Position numbers and translations under genes: made by a program | Notes under the pieces: generated by a model | What the model was told of the DNA's origin: nothing | Seen by the model: only the letters and a program-made list of their open reading frames with translations | Database searches by the model: none | NCBI GenBank assembly: GCA_035610835.1 | Contig: CM069452.1 | Location: 24,929,121 to 24,993,120, forward strand | Direction of reading: 5' to 3' | DNA: 64,000 nucleotides | From: Ophiura sarsii | Taxonomy: Eukaryota; Echinodermata; Ophiuroidea; Amphilepidida; Ophiuridae | Part shown: piece by piece, positions 32,681 through 43,194 of the stretch | Layout: every line of letters begins with the position of its first letter | Position numbering within the stretch: position 1 is the first letter of the stretch

Positions 32681-34087
32681 ATGGCGGACTGTGGCGATTG
32701 GAGAGGAAAATGGAGGATGGCGTATATGAAAGCCTATGAAGATCACAGAAAATCAAGTTGTAGCAGTGAAGATTGTTCTACGGACGCGAGTGAGTCAGAC
32801 GTTAAAGTCGTTGACTCGGAGTTGAACGTTAAAGTCGTTAACTCGTACAACACTGATGGTTCTGGACGCAATTTGGACTCTTCAGAAGATCAATGGAGTT
32901 CTAGTGAAGATCGGTCAGTAGACGACGAAAGTGAGTTGGACGTTAAAGTCGTTGACTCACACAACAGTGATGGTTCTGGACGCCATTGGTACTCTTCGGC
33001 AAATCAATATAGCTCGAGTGAAGATCAGTCAGAGGACGAAAGTGAGTTGGACGTTGAAGTCGTTCACTCTCACAATGGTGATGGTACTGAACATTCTTCA
33101 GAAAGTCAATGGGACTCTAGTGATGTTTCGACTCTGGATGAAAGAAAGAAGAGACGACAACTAAGGAGAAAGTCTAGGAAGCAAAATAATAGTGATAGAA
33201 ATACAGAGTCAATGCAGGAAGCGTTGATGGCGGCTGCGTGGCAAAAGATTGAGATTCGTGAACGTCAACTGTCATCATTGATGAAAGATCTGCAGGAGTT
33301 GGAAGTGAAGAACAACAAGTTGGAGAAAGAAAAATTGAAATCAAGGAACCTTTGTAAAGAATTGGTTAGGAAGAAACAGATGGCCAAGGGAGAAAGACAA
33401 GTTAGCGGTGGACCAAAGCATGACATGGTTTCACACAGATTGGTTAGGAAGAGTCAGACGGCTGCCAAAGACAGACGAATTAGCAACATACCGAAACTTG
33501 AAGTGGTTTCGCCCGCACCCTTGGCATCTGAAAAGAGTAGACGGCAACGTACAACAAAGTTGGCCCCGGAACAACAAGGATTGAAATCCCAGAACAACAA
33601 GTTGGAAAGGAAGACCAAGAGTGAACGTGAAAGGCCAGTCAGGAGAAAACGAGTGGATAAGGATGAGAAACACGCTAGTAGCTTACACAGACGTGACAGT
33701 GGTTCATGTAAGCCTTCAGTCCCGAGAAGCATTGAGAAACGTGACTCCATTGACCGGACCCATCGGAAGGAACGTTGTAGGGAAAGAAAAACTTATGATC
33801 GGCATGAACATGGTAGTCCTGCACGGAAGGTGATATGTGAGACTCGACTAGATCGTAGGCCTACATCGAAACGCGACTCGAGAAGAGTGCGGAATGAAAG
33901 TGAATATAAGGATGAATCCGGCCCAAGGAGACGTGAGGTGGAACCGCCAAAGTTTACTGCGAAGGGTCCTTGGAAAGATTTCATCTTACAGTTTGAAGCT
34001 TGTCGGAGATTTAACAGATGGTCGGATAGTGAAGCGCAGCCATACGATTATATACTAGCTGCCAAGGTGATGCGCTGTCGGTGCTGA
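32681..34087 (+). CDS. gag: Gag, N-terminal frame of element 2
   Basis: The frame opens at ATG 32681, 30 bases after the primer-binding site. Residues about 20-150 are acidic and Ser-rich with three diverged repeats on the theme SELDVKVVDSHNxDGSGR. Then come a coiled-coil-like stretch (about residues 165-235, ELEVKNNKLEKEKLKSRN) and a very basic region. Near the end EPPKFTAKGPWKDFILQFEA looks like the start of a Ty3-type capsid domain. The frame ends in TGA at 34085-34087, while the capsid similarity continues in the minus-one frame from about 34066, so gag is split by a shift. The shift may be a mutation or programmed; no standard slippery heptamer is visible. Confidence 0.8.
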   Translation: MADCGDWRGKWRMAYMKAYEDHRKSSCSSEDCSTDASESDVKVVDSELNVKVVNSYNTDGSGRNLDSSEDQWSSSEDRSVDDESELDVKVVDSHNSDGSGRHWYSSANQYSSSEDQSEDESELDVEVVHSHNGDGTEHSSESQWDSSDVSTLDERKKRRQLRRKSRKQNNSDRNTESMQEALMAAAWQKIEIRERQLSSLMKDLQELEVKNNKLEKEKLKSRNLCKELVRKKQMAKGERQVSGGPKHDMVSHRLVRKSQTAAKDRRISNIPKLEVVSPAPLASEKSRRQRTTKLAPEQQGLKSQNNKLERKTKSERERPVRRKRVDKDEKHASSLHRRDSGSCKPSVPRSIEKRDSIDRTHRKERCRERKTYDRHEHGSPARKVICETRLDRRPTSKRDSRRVRNESEYKDESGPRRREVEPPKFTAKGPWKDFILQFEACRRFNRWSDSEAQPYDYILAAKVMRCRC

Positions 34088-35052
34088 GTGTAAATGATGT
34101 TTCACCCGGGGAATTGACGTACGATGAGATGGTGGCGATGATGGTGAAAGAGTTCGGACCAAGACAGTGTTTGGAAAATTATTTTATGGAATTGAATAAT
34201 CGGGAACAGATGCCTGGAGAAAATCTTCATGACTTGGGGAAAGACATTAAGCGGTTAGTTGCATTGGCACATCCACGGACGGATAAAGTGGAGAGAGATA
34301 GAATCGCAAGAGAACATTACAAGAGGGCAATAGCAGATCCCGAGTTGAGGAAAGAGCTGTTCCGTGCTGCCCCTGAGACTTTGGATGGAGCAATTATGAA
34401 GGCTGAGATTGTAGAGTCGTTTTCAAAGTCTGAACATTCTAGAAGGCGATCAAAGACAGTAGCATATAATAGAGCGGTTGAAGCAGAGGACATTCCTAAA
34501 ACTGACATGGAGGAAGTTGAGGCTCGAATGGCAGCTACTGTAGGCGATTTGGAGAGGAAGTTGCGCCTTGAGATAATGAATGTACGGTCTGTAGAGCAAG
34601 TGTCAACGAGGAGTAGTGACGCCATATCGCCGTTATCGTTGTCTAGTGGTGGTGGTGATGATAGAGGTTTACGGAATCCAGTTCGTTGCTATTCATGTGG
34701 ACAAGTTGGTCACATCGCGAGGGACTGTCAGCACAAGTCGATGAATACTCATGGAGGACAAGTAATCAACGCCGGAGTAGGACAAAATGGATTTGCAGCT
34801 AGGCCGCCCGTTGTCTGTTATACATGTAATACGCCAGGACACATTGCCCGTAATTGTGATAGACGGAGACCGCCGATATGTTATAGTTGTGGTGTGGAAG
34901 GTCATATCAGCCCGCAGTGTCCAAATAGGCAGCAGGGAAACGATATTGGGCCACCCCCGAGGCCCTGGGGAAGGCCGGCAGAAGTGATGAAGGGTCAAAA
35001 CGAGAATCGTCAGATGGTGGCACCGAGCACGTCATCGACTTACGGACAGTAG
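34066..35052 (+). CDS. gag: Gag, C-terminal frame: capsid and three CCHC knuckles
   Basis: The frame picks up the capsid domain (GDALSVLSVNDVSPGELTYD onward) and ends with three zinc knuckles of the form C-x2-C-x4-H-x4-C: CYSCGQVGHIARDC, CYTCNTPGHIARNC and CYSCGVEGHISPQC. These bind nucleic acid in retroelement nucleocapsids. The frame differs by minus one from the N-terminal part. It ends at TAG 35050-35052, and the pol frame is already open before that stop. Confidence 0.85.
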   Translation, partial: GDALSVLSVNDVSPGELTYDEMVAMMVKEFGPRQCLENYFMELNNREQMPGENLHDLGKDIKRLVALAHPRTDKVERDRIAREHYKRAIADPELRKELFRAAPETLDGAIMKAEIVESFSKSEHSRRRSKTVAYNRAVEAEDIPKTDMEEVEARMAATVGDLERKLRLEIMNVRSVEQVSTRSSDAISPLSLSSGGGDDRGLRNPVRCYSCGQVGHIARDCQHKSMNTHGGQVINAGVGQNGFAARPPVVCYTCNTPGHIARNCDRRRPPICYSCGVEGHISPQCPNRQQGNDIGPPPRPWGRPAEVMKGQNENRQMVAPSTSSTYGQ

Positions 35053-35102
35053 GAATAGGTGATGAGGAGGAGAATGTAAATAATAATAAGTCTATTAAAG
35101 AA

Positions 35103-38100
35103 TTGTATGTACCGGCTGTTGTTCATGGTGTGACGGTGATGCTTCTGATTGATACGGGTGCATCGAATACTATTTTGAAACCGAAGCAGTACCATCTCAT
35201 CCCAGAAGAACGACGACCTAAGTTGGAACCTTGTAATGTAAAGTTGATACAAGCAGATGGCAAAGAAGTAGAGGCGTTAGGAAAAGCATCGGTAGAAGTG
35301 CAAGTTGGGAACAGTTGCCATGTCCTGAGTGTGATAGTAGCCAAGGTCGGATACGGAATCTTGGGAATAGACTTTCTTGTAGAGACTGGTGCAATGTTAG
35401 ACTGTAAGCAATTGCTGTTGAAAGTTGGTGATACGGCTGTGCATTGTAGGACCGCTAGGAACAAGGCTTTCTTTGCTAGAGTTGTTGTTGCGTCAGATCT
35501 GCGGGTGCCAGCTGAGCACGAAATGGTGGTATCAGCATGCATTGTTGGTGATGTTGGTGATGGCTGCGTAGGCCTAATTGAGCCGGTGGATAAGGGCCCA
35601 TTAATTGAGAATGGCATGCTGCTTGCTAGGTCAGTGGTGAAGACTAATATCGGTACCGTACCAGTAAGAATCATGAATCCGACGCCAGAAGAGAAGGTCG
35701 TGAAACAAGGGACTATGTTGGCGAAGCTGATCTTGGTGGAAGAGAAAGACATAGAGATGGCTAGGACCGTGTCAACGAAGGAGGATCTACCCAATGGTGC
35801 ATGCCCCGAGAAGGTTCCCGAACACTTGCAAGATTTGCTGAAAAGGTGTGTTGGTGAGTTAGATGATGGTGAAAGGAATATGGTCGCGGAAATGATGATT
35901 AAGTATGCCGACGTATTTTCTACAGGAGAGTTTGACATCGGAAAGACGAAGCTGGTTAAGCATACGATAGATACCGGTAATGCACGGCCGATTCGACAGC
36001 CATTGAGACGGTCATCGCCTGCACAGAGAGCAGAAGTTCAAAGACAAGTTAATGAGTTACTAGAGAAGAGTTTGATACAGCCTTCCGATAGTCCTTGGGC
36101 GAGTCCAGTGGTTCTTGTAAATAAGAAGGATGGATCAAAGCGCCTCTGTCTTGACTATCGCAAGCTGAATGATGTTACCGTTAAAGACGCCTATCCATTG
36201 CCGAGGATCGACGATTCTCTAGATGCCCTTGGTGGTGCGAAATTCTATTCGACTTTGGACATGGCTGCTGGATACTGGCAGGTTGAAATGGGAAACGAAG
36301 CACGCGACAAGTCGGCTTTTGTGACTACAAGTGGATTGTATGCATGGAACGTGTTACCATTTGGTCTATGCAACGCTCCATCTACTTTTGAGCGCTTGAT
36401 GGACAACATTCTCTCCGTGTTACGTTGGGAGACGCTGTTAGTATATCTGGACGACGTCATTGTTTTTGGACCAACGATAGCAAAGTCAATAGAGCGATTG
36501 ACCACCGTGTTAGACAGATTTCGAGGTGCTGGTCTGAAGTTGAAGCCCTCGAAGTGCCATCTTTTTCAGAAGGAAGTGGCATACCTCGGCCATGTTGTTT
36601 CCAGAGAAGGCATTCATACTGACCCAGCGAAGATTGAGGCTGTGAAAGATTGGCCAGTACCAGTGACGCAGACGCAAGTACGCAGTTTCCTTGGACTGGC
36701 GTCGTATTATAGGAGATTCATTAAAGGGTTTGCAAATGTTGCTGCGCCGCTGAATAAGTTGACAGAGAAAAGCGCCAAGTTTGTGTGGACGGGAGAATGT
36801 ACAAAGGCATTTGAAGAACTGAAAGAAACGCTGATTAGTGCCCCAATATTGGCTTACCCTCGAGCCGAAGGACAGTTCGTGTTGGATACTGATGCGAGCA
36901 ACTTTGCTATTGGGTGTGTATTATCACAAGTGAAAGATGGTGAGGAAAGGGTTGTGGCATATGGTAGCAAGTCACTTTCAAAGGCGGAACGCAATTATTG
37001 TGTAACACGGAGAGAATTGCTGGCGATCGTAGTATTCCTCAAGAAGTACAATCATTACGTTGGTGGTAGTAGGGTTAAAGTTCGGACTGACCACGGATCC
37101 CTACGGTGGCTATTTAGTTTTAAGAACCCTGAGGGTCAGCTTGCGAGGTGGCTAGAAGTGTTGTCAAGCTTCGATCTAGATATAGAGTACCGGCCCGGCA
37201 AGAAACATCAGAACGCTGATGGGTTGTCTAGACGTCCATGTCGACAGTGCGGTCGTTGGGAAGGCTTGATAGCAAAGGAGAATGAAGAACAACAAAGACA
37301 TAAGACTGAGCTTGTGGAATCAGTACAGCGAGAGACACCTGTTACAAGTGATGTCGGAAGTCAAACGGAACATGCCGATAGTGACCGTGACCACATTGTA
37401 TGTGAAGATGAGGATGTAGAGCAAGTGGTGACTATTTCAACTAAGACACAACAAAGTTCGCAGACTGAGGAAGAAGTAGACGATAGTGCATCAATTGGTT
37501 TTGAACCAATGCTCGATTCTACATGGATGGATAATTGTGAGTGTGATGCAATTCATGTTCGTTATATCAGTAGTGCCCCAGAGATCACCTTTGACATGAT
37601 AAGGGCTGGACAGTTAGCAGATGAGACTATTTCACCCATCTTAGGTTGGAAGGAAGCTGGAGGGGAAAGACCACCTTGGAAAGAAGTGTCAAGCAAGTCG
37701 AGTGCATTGAAATGCTACTGGAGCCAGTGGAACCTGTTGTCCGTCAAGGAAGGTGTTTTAGTGAAACGCTGGGAGAGTGACGATGGAAAAGTTGTGAAAT
37801 GGCTGACGGTACTACCGAGAGAACTTTGTGAAAGAGTATTAGACCAGTTACATGCGTCGAAGACAGCTGCCCACTTAGGACGTGAGAAGACCCTGCCGAA
37901 AGTCCGTGAAAGATTCTACTGGGTTGGAATGAGTGCAGATGTGGCGACTTATGTTCGTAAGTGTGTGTCGTGTGCCAGGAAGAAGAACCCGCCGAAGAAA
38001 CGACGTGCCCCACTTCAACAATACAGGGTTGGAGCGCCTATGGAACGAATTGCAATCGATGTCTTGGGTCCGATGACCGAAACACATGAGGGGAATGTGT

Positions 38101-39251
38101 ATGTTCTGGTCGTCGGCGACTATTTTACGAAGTGGATGGAGACGTATCCAATTAAGGATCAGCAGGCAGAAACAGTAGCTGAAAAGTTAGTTGCAGAGTT
38201 TGTATGCAGATTTGGTGTGCCGGTAGAATTACACAGCGATCAAGGCCGAAATTTCGAGTCTCATGTTTTTCGCGAGATGTGTAAGATATTGGGTATTAAT
38301 AAGACCAGAACCACTCCATATAATCCGAAGTCAGATGGCCTCGTGGAGCGATATAATCGTACAATAGTGAATGCACTAATGATACAACCCCATCAACATC
38401 AGAAGGACTGGGATGAATATCTACCATATGTGGGAATGGCGTACCGAAGTAGTGTGCAAGCGTCGACAGGTCAGACTCCGAACGCAATGATGTTGGGACG
38501 CGAGACGATCATGCCAGTGGATTTAGTGTTTGGAGCAGTGCCGTATGAGCAGGAATGTAATACTGAGTATGCAGATGAGCTGCGAGACAAGATACGTGAC
38601 ATACATGAGCGTGCAAGGCATGCACTTGAATTGAGTCAGCGACGACAGAAGCGTAACTACGACCGTTCGGCAAGCAAGTCGGTATTTAAGCAGGGGAAGT
38701 TCGTGTGGTTACATAATATGCAGAGAAGACCGAACCTATCGAAGAAATTGATGCTTCCGTGGGAAGGCCCATACCTAATCGTGACTGAGTTGTCGGACGT
38801 GACATGTAGGATTCAGAAGACTGCTAGGAGCAAGCCTAAAGTTATTCACGTGGATAGGTTAAAGTTGTATGAAGGTCCGGAGCTGAAAGGTTGGAAGTAC
38901 GAGGTAGTTGTAGAGAAGAAAGTTGGTGTGAGTTTAAATGTTGCTGAGGACGCTGTAGAGGAGGATACTGGTAGTAGGGGTGTACAGTTGGAGAATGGAA
39001 ATGGAGAGCAGGATGACGGAGGTGCTAGTGGGTTGACTGAACAGAGTGCAGACAAGATTGAAGTGGCTCAGCAGTTGGGTGATGCAGCAGAACAACCGGG
39101 AGAAACAGTCACGAAGAGTGTGGATGATCTACCAACGAAGGCGAGAGAAACTCCGCAGGAGCAAGATGACGATACCAACAGTGGAGTGGATGATCGTGTA
39201 CGCCGTAACCCTAAGAGGATTCGGAAAGTCCCGGCAAGATATGACGTGTAG
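35103..39251 (+). CDS. pol: Pol polyprotein of element 2 (PR-RT-RNaseH-INT)
   Basis: About 1382 residues without interruption. In order: aspartic protease DTGA at residues 17-20; reverse transcriptase with FGLCNAPSTFERLMD and the catalytic YLDD at about 448-451; RNase H with LDTDASNFAIG near 597 and TDHGSLRWL; an HHCC zinc region around 915-960; integrase core Asp 986, Asp 1046 and Glu 1082 (35 residues between the last two); and a GPY-type module WEGPYLIV near 1217. This domain order defines Ty3/gypsy. The frame is open upstream of 35103 without an ATG and overlaps the end of gag, so expression probably needs a minus-one shift. All catalytic residues inspected are present. The acidic C-terminal tail has no recognised domain. 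Confidence 0.95.
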   Translation: MYVPAVVHGVTVMLLIDTGASNTILKPKQYHLIPEERRPKLEPCNVKLIQADGKEVEALGKASVEVQVGNSCHVLSVIVAKVGYGILGIDFLVETGAMLDCKQLLLKVGDTAVHCRTARNKAFFARVVVASDLRVPAEHEMVVSACIVGDVGDGCVGLIEPVDKGPLIENGMLLARSVVKTNIGTVPVRIMNPTPEEKVVKQGTMLAKLILVEEKDIEMARTVSTKEDLPNGACPEKVPEHLQDLLKRCVGELDDGERNMVAEMMIKYADVFSTGEFDIGKTKLVKHTIDTGNARPIRQPLRRSSPAQRAEVQRQVNELLEKSLIQPSDSPWASPVVLVNKKDGSKRLCLDYRKLNDVTVKDAYPLPRIDDSLDALGGAKFYSTLDMAAGYWQVEMGNEARDKSAFVTTSGLYAWNVLPFGLCNAPSTFERLMDNILSVLRWETLLVYLDDVIVFGPTIAKSIERLTTVLDRFRGAGLKLKPSKCHLFQKEVAYLGHVVSREGIHTDPAKIEAVKDWPVPVTQTQVRSFLGLASYYRRFIKGFANVAAPLNKLTEKSAKFVWTGECTKAFEELKETLISAPILAYPRAEGQFVLDTDASNFAIGCVLSQVKDGEERVVAYGSKSLSKAERNYCVTRRELLAIVVFLKKYNHYVGGSRVKVRTDHGSLRWLFSFKNPEGQLARWLEVLSSFDLDIEYRPGKKHQNADGLSRRPCRQCGRWEGLIAKENEEQQRHKTELVESVQRETPVTSDVGSQTEHADSDRDHIVCEDEDVEQVVTISTKTQQSSQTEEEVDDSASIGFEPMLDSTWMDNCECDAIHVRYISSAPEITFDMIRAGQLADETISPILGWKEAGGERPPWKEVSSKSSALKCYWSQWNLLSVKEGVLVKRWESDDGKVVKWLTVLPRELCERVLDQLHASKTAAHLGREKTLPKVRERFYWVGMSADVATYVRKCVSCARKKNPPKKRRAPLQQYRVGAPMERIAIDVLGPMTETHEGNVYVLVVGDYFTKWMETYPIKDQQAETVAEKLVAEFVCRFGVPVELHSDQGRNFESHVFREMCKILGINKTRTTPYNPKSDGLVERYNRTIVNALMIQPHQHQKDWDEYLPYVGMAYRSSVQASTGQTPNAMMLGRETIMPVDLVFGAVPYEQECNTEYADELRDKIRDIHERARHALELSQRRQKRNYDRSASKSVFKQGKFVWLHNMQRRPNLSKKLMLPWEGPYLIVTELSDVTCRIQKTARSKPKVIHVDRLKLYEGPELKGWKYEVVVEKKVGVSLNVAEDAVEEDTGSRGVQLENGNGEQDDGGASGLTEQSADKIEVAQQLGDAAEQPGETVTKSVDDLPTKARETPQEQDDDTNSGVDDRVRRNPKRIRKVPARYDV

Positions 39252-39324
39252 TTCGTACAGTGTGAAGGATTGTTAGTCAGATTGGGAGTTGGAGTCCGTG
39301 AGTTTGTGTGCCGGGGACGGCTCA

Positions 39325-39341
39325 CACTGAGGAGGGGGCTG
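39325..39341 (+). promoter_or_regulatory. Polypurine tract of element 2
   Basis: GAGGAGGGGG lies directly before the 3' LTR, the expected position of the plus-strand primer. Confidence 0.75.
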
Positions 39342-41777
39342 TGTGATGGGATCGAGAATACGTCCGACACCGGGTGCAATACGATACCCTTTGACCGGTT
39401 GCTGAATTAGTGAGGGCGCTATATAGCTGGACCGTTAATTAACTTGATCCCCGTTTTGACCTGTACAGTATCTTCTGATTATATCATCAAAGGTAAAAAG
39501 ATACAAGGTTTGAAATGGGGAAAACTTTCACTTATTTTATCGGTTTTAATCATTAACAAATTTCAATCAAAGTACAAACCGAGTCTAGAGTAAATACTTG
39601 TGATCATATTTGGATAGGTTTTATTCAAGGATGCATTCGTAAAAGTGAGATTTAGTGAGATTTTCAGATGCATAATTTCCTAATTTTACTACGTGACTCA
39701 CGTGTGTACAACTTTAAAATGTTGTTATTTGACTATTGCGTGATCATTTCAATCACATTCTACACTCGCTTGTCATTATATGGTCGTAAAAATACGTTGG
39801 TTTAATCAGGTATATAAATAATTGTTGTTATCCAGAAAATTGGCAGGTTTGGATAAATCGCAATTTATAGAGTGTTTCAATAAAAATACGTCATGTTGTG
39901 TAAACGTGAGATCCCCCAATATTACAGGCAGTAAGTGTCAGTCAAAGGTTGCCTGGATGTTTTAAACCATTTTACAAATTATTACCTTGGTGTGCTAGCT
40001 CGTGATTTCTTGATTATTTATGTTCATGATTATGTGAATATCACCTTCTACCAAATTACTCGTATTACAGTGTGTGTATTTCAAAATTGACATGTGAGAA
40101 ATTAGATGTACTTTGTGCTTGATGGACACTTATTTTGGTTTATATTCCAAGATTTATGTACCCAATATTTGTTGCCAGATCTACATTACTTATATTTTAT
40201 AATTATTATTGATGGTGACGGCTACGGCCATGGTTAGCATACCAGAGTGTTATCAGAGTCATGCTTTTTGTAAAGGTCATGATTATTTGATACCAGAGTG
40301 TTATATATTAAGAGTCATGCTTTTTGTAAAAGTCATGATTATTTGATATAAAAATGATCCTATAGTGTATTTTGTGAAACTTGCAGTCAACAAAAATAAC
40401 TGCAAACTCATGTCATATTTGGATGCGTTGGTATTGTTAAGCGATTGGTACAGTGTTTAATTAGTGCGTGAATTTAACGTTTGTCGTGTGTACGCATTTA
40501 ACGCAAGATTTTCCAGTGCGCTGACATTTTACGCATCGCGTGATAATTATGCGCTTCATTTTGCTATTTTGATTGTAATATTTTGTCGTTTTGCATCTGC
40601 CAAAATACGCGCAGAAAGAATGCGAAGTGCGCTCATTGTTTTGGTGCGGTTATATTTATGAGTTTTATTGTACGGTAAGATCTCCGTTGACCTAAATTTG
40701 TTATTGTGCGCGCGAAGCGAGTAAATAGTCGATTTTTGAGATTATTCAATAACAGTGTTATATTTTTGGTCACAACTTCTGGCACCCACTCAGTATTGAT
40801 CATCTGTGTCCGTGTGAGTTATTTCAATGTGAACAGGTACTGCGCATAAAGCGGAGTAGCCACTTGCCATTATTATTACGTAACATGTTTAAGCTGTAAT
40901 GTAATGTACTCATATGTCTAAATATTTAAGTATTTGGGTATGGTCAGGAGTGTATTTGGAGATTGGGTTCAAGTCCCACCAGTAAGCGACGTAATTATAC
41001 GCAAGTTGGGATCGGATCAGCCAGCGACGATATTTGAGTACGGTTAAAGTCCGGGGTTCGAGTCCCGCGCGGTGATTGACAAGTTACGTGGATTGGATCA
41101 GAACGACCAAGTTTGGGTTAAAGTCCCAGTCCAGAGATCGACACGTGGTGGTTCGAAGTCATCGGTGCGACGACAAGGTTTAGATGTGGGTTCGAGTCCC
41201 TGTCTGTCGACGCGTCGGTGTCAACGTTCACGCGTCAGTATCAACGTATCACTCTTGACCTACCTTACAATTATATTGTGTATCTTTAAATGCTCATAAT
41301 GTTTACATGCATAATATAAAATGTGTGATTTATTATGTTTGAATTATTTGACCCAAATGTTTTGTTATGATTTATATTCCAAATTATCAGTACACTTTAA
41401 GTAACATATTTTGTATTTCTTTATTTTCATGTCATCTTCTGATTATATCATCAAAGAGGGAAGATCAGTTAGGGAGGATCAATCAGGGAGTCAAGTCGGG
41501 TGTAAAATTCAAGTTAATTGCTACAGCACTAAAATCAGGGCAGAACAATCATGGGTGGTGTGAATGGGAAAGTGATGTATTGTCGATGTGAATGATGGAG
41601 ATAAATGTAGCTGTAAATAAATTGTGTTGGAAGTAAATTCGTCGTCAGTCTGTATTTCGCCTCGCAAACGTATAATTACACTTATACAACGAGTCCTGGT
41701 GTTACATTGCCAACTTCCAGTGCACGCTACCAACCTACCTGGTAGTTGGTGACTGAGGCCGTCCCGATCCCGTTACA
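39342..41777 (+). repeat. 3' LTR of element 2, 2436 bp
   Basis: It matches 30191-32629 almost base for base and is three bases shorter because of the TAA indel. It ends CCGTTACA followed by the CAGG target copy. AATAAA lies at about 41616-41621. Confidence 0.95.
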
Positions 41778-41781
41778 CAGG

Positions 41782-42263
41782 TATACAAAATGAATTAAGT
41801 AATGTCCGATCCTTCGGTACTCTTATGTAGCAATGTTGAATTTTAAGGTTTATTGAACTTCAAGAATCCTATGTAACATCCTGATGGGGATGAGGATTTG
41901 GTATTGGATATTGGATAATTAATATAATACTGCTACACAAGAGTTGGACCAAGGACCAGGTTTTATTCATTTAGGATTATTTCAGGTTTTACGGTCAACA
42001 TTTATTAGGCTTTTATACACGGTTTGAAATTGTATTGTATACATGTTCTTCATACTATTATTATCATGGTTTGTGATTATGTAAGTGGTGAATAGAACTT
42101 TGAATAAATACCTGGCCAATATATTGAATACAACAATTGAGGGCCAATACATTGAAACATAAATTGAACATTCGTACGATTGTGTTATTTTATAGAGTTT
42201 GCCAGGTCGGATATCAATTTATTTGAGCGGCCCTTGTCTACCGACCGAGGCTATACCGTTACA
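41782..42263 (+). repeat. 3' LTR of element 1, second part
   Basis: It continues the LTR from the insertion point (GTATACAAAATG) and ends ACCGTTACA. The last 130 bases also form the left arm of the palindrome at 42131-42592. Confidence 0.8.
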
Positions 42264-42592
42264 ATATAATCATATTGGGCGATATCATGATTAGGCAATC
42301 ATGCTAGTCATTTACGATTTTCTTTTTGAGTCTGTATCTCTCCCTCCCAACAAATCACAAAAGTTGACAGCCCTGCCTTACAATTCATCACACATTTTCA
42401 AAAAGAAAATCGTAAATGACTAGCATGATTGCCTAATCATGATATCGCCCAATATGATTATATTGTAACAGTATAGCCTCGGTAGACAAGGGCCGCTCAA
42501 ATAAATTGATATCCGACCTGGCAAACTCTATAAAATAACACAATCGTACGAATGTTCAATTTATGTTTCAATGTATTGGCCCTCAATTGTTG
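42131..42592. repeat. Palindrome with about 197-bp arms
   Basis: The left arm 42131-42329 and right arm 42398-42592 are nearly exact reverse complements, spacer 68 bp. The arms contain the end of the element 1 LTR plus about 66 bp of flanking DNA, so the inverted copy was made after that LTR was in place. Confidence 0.9.
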
Positions 42593-42599
42593 GGGAGGG

Positions 42600-43030
42600 G
42601 CAGGAGGGGGCAGTGACTTGAAATGGGGGGGCTCCTAAGACAATCCAAGATTTTGTGAATAAAGAGATGCGCGCGTAGCGCGCGAAAATTTTCGACTTTA
42701 CAGCTATTTTTGCACAATATTGAGCTACATTTTGGCTCTAAACAAGCTTGTACCAAAGAATATTTCATTTTGGGAAGACATATGCGCGCGTAGCTCGCGA
42801 AATTTTTTCATATGTGTACTTTTGACCATCATAATTCCATGATTCCTTTCTCGTCAAATGAACCGACACGACGTCATTATTGGGGGATTTGATGTGTACT
42901 TTTTTGTAAATTTTATTTACAGCCGTACTTGATTTCATTTTGGGGGGGGGGGGGGCAAGGGTTCCAAGTGGCTCCCGCCTCCCCCCCCCCCCCCCCCCCC
43001 CCGCTGGTTACGCCACTGCCTTTATAGAAC
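42600..43030. repeat. Repeat with GCGCGCGTAGCGCGCG motif and poly-G/poly-C
   Basis: It shares order and wording with 13010-13310 (GCGCGC palindromes, ATCATAATTCCATGATTCCT, ACCGACACGAC). G-run at 42942-42955, C-run at about 42981-43002, right terminus CTGGTTACGCCACTG ending 43018. No target duplication was found. Confidence 0.65.
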
Positions 43031-43194
43031 CTTAAATGGTTCCAAAGTCCAAAAAGAACCTTTAAAGGTTCTAAAAGAACGAGAAATGCGTCTAAAAGAA
43101 CGAACAAATGCGTCTTTAGAACTTTTGAAGGTTCGCTACAGGTGTTTTTGGGATTCTTTAAATTAAAGAACCTTTAAACCCGGAGGGTTCCATA

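Larger units (their letters stand above)
30191..41777 (+). mobile_element. Ty3/gypsy retrotransposon (element 2), 11,587 bp
   Basis: Two direct LTRs of about 2.44 kb flank a gag-pol region with primer-binding site and polypurine tract. CAGG is duplicated at 30187-30190 and 41778-41781. The 5' LTR of element 1 shows the unoccupied site (near 26448-26451). By eye the two LTRs differ at only about three places, so the insertion is young. No env-like frame follows pol. Confidence 0.95.

Noticed and set aside
39252..39325. env gene of element 2
   Set aside because: Only about 75 bases lie between the pol stop and the polypurine tract.
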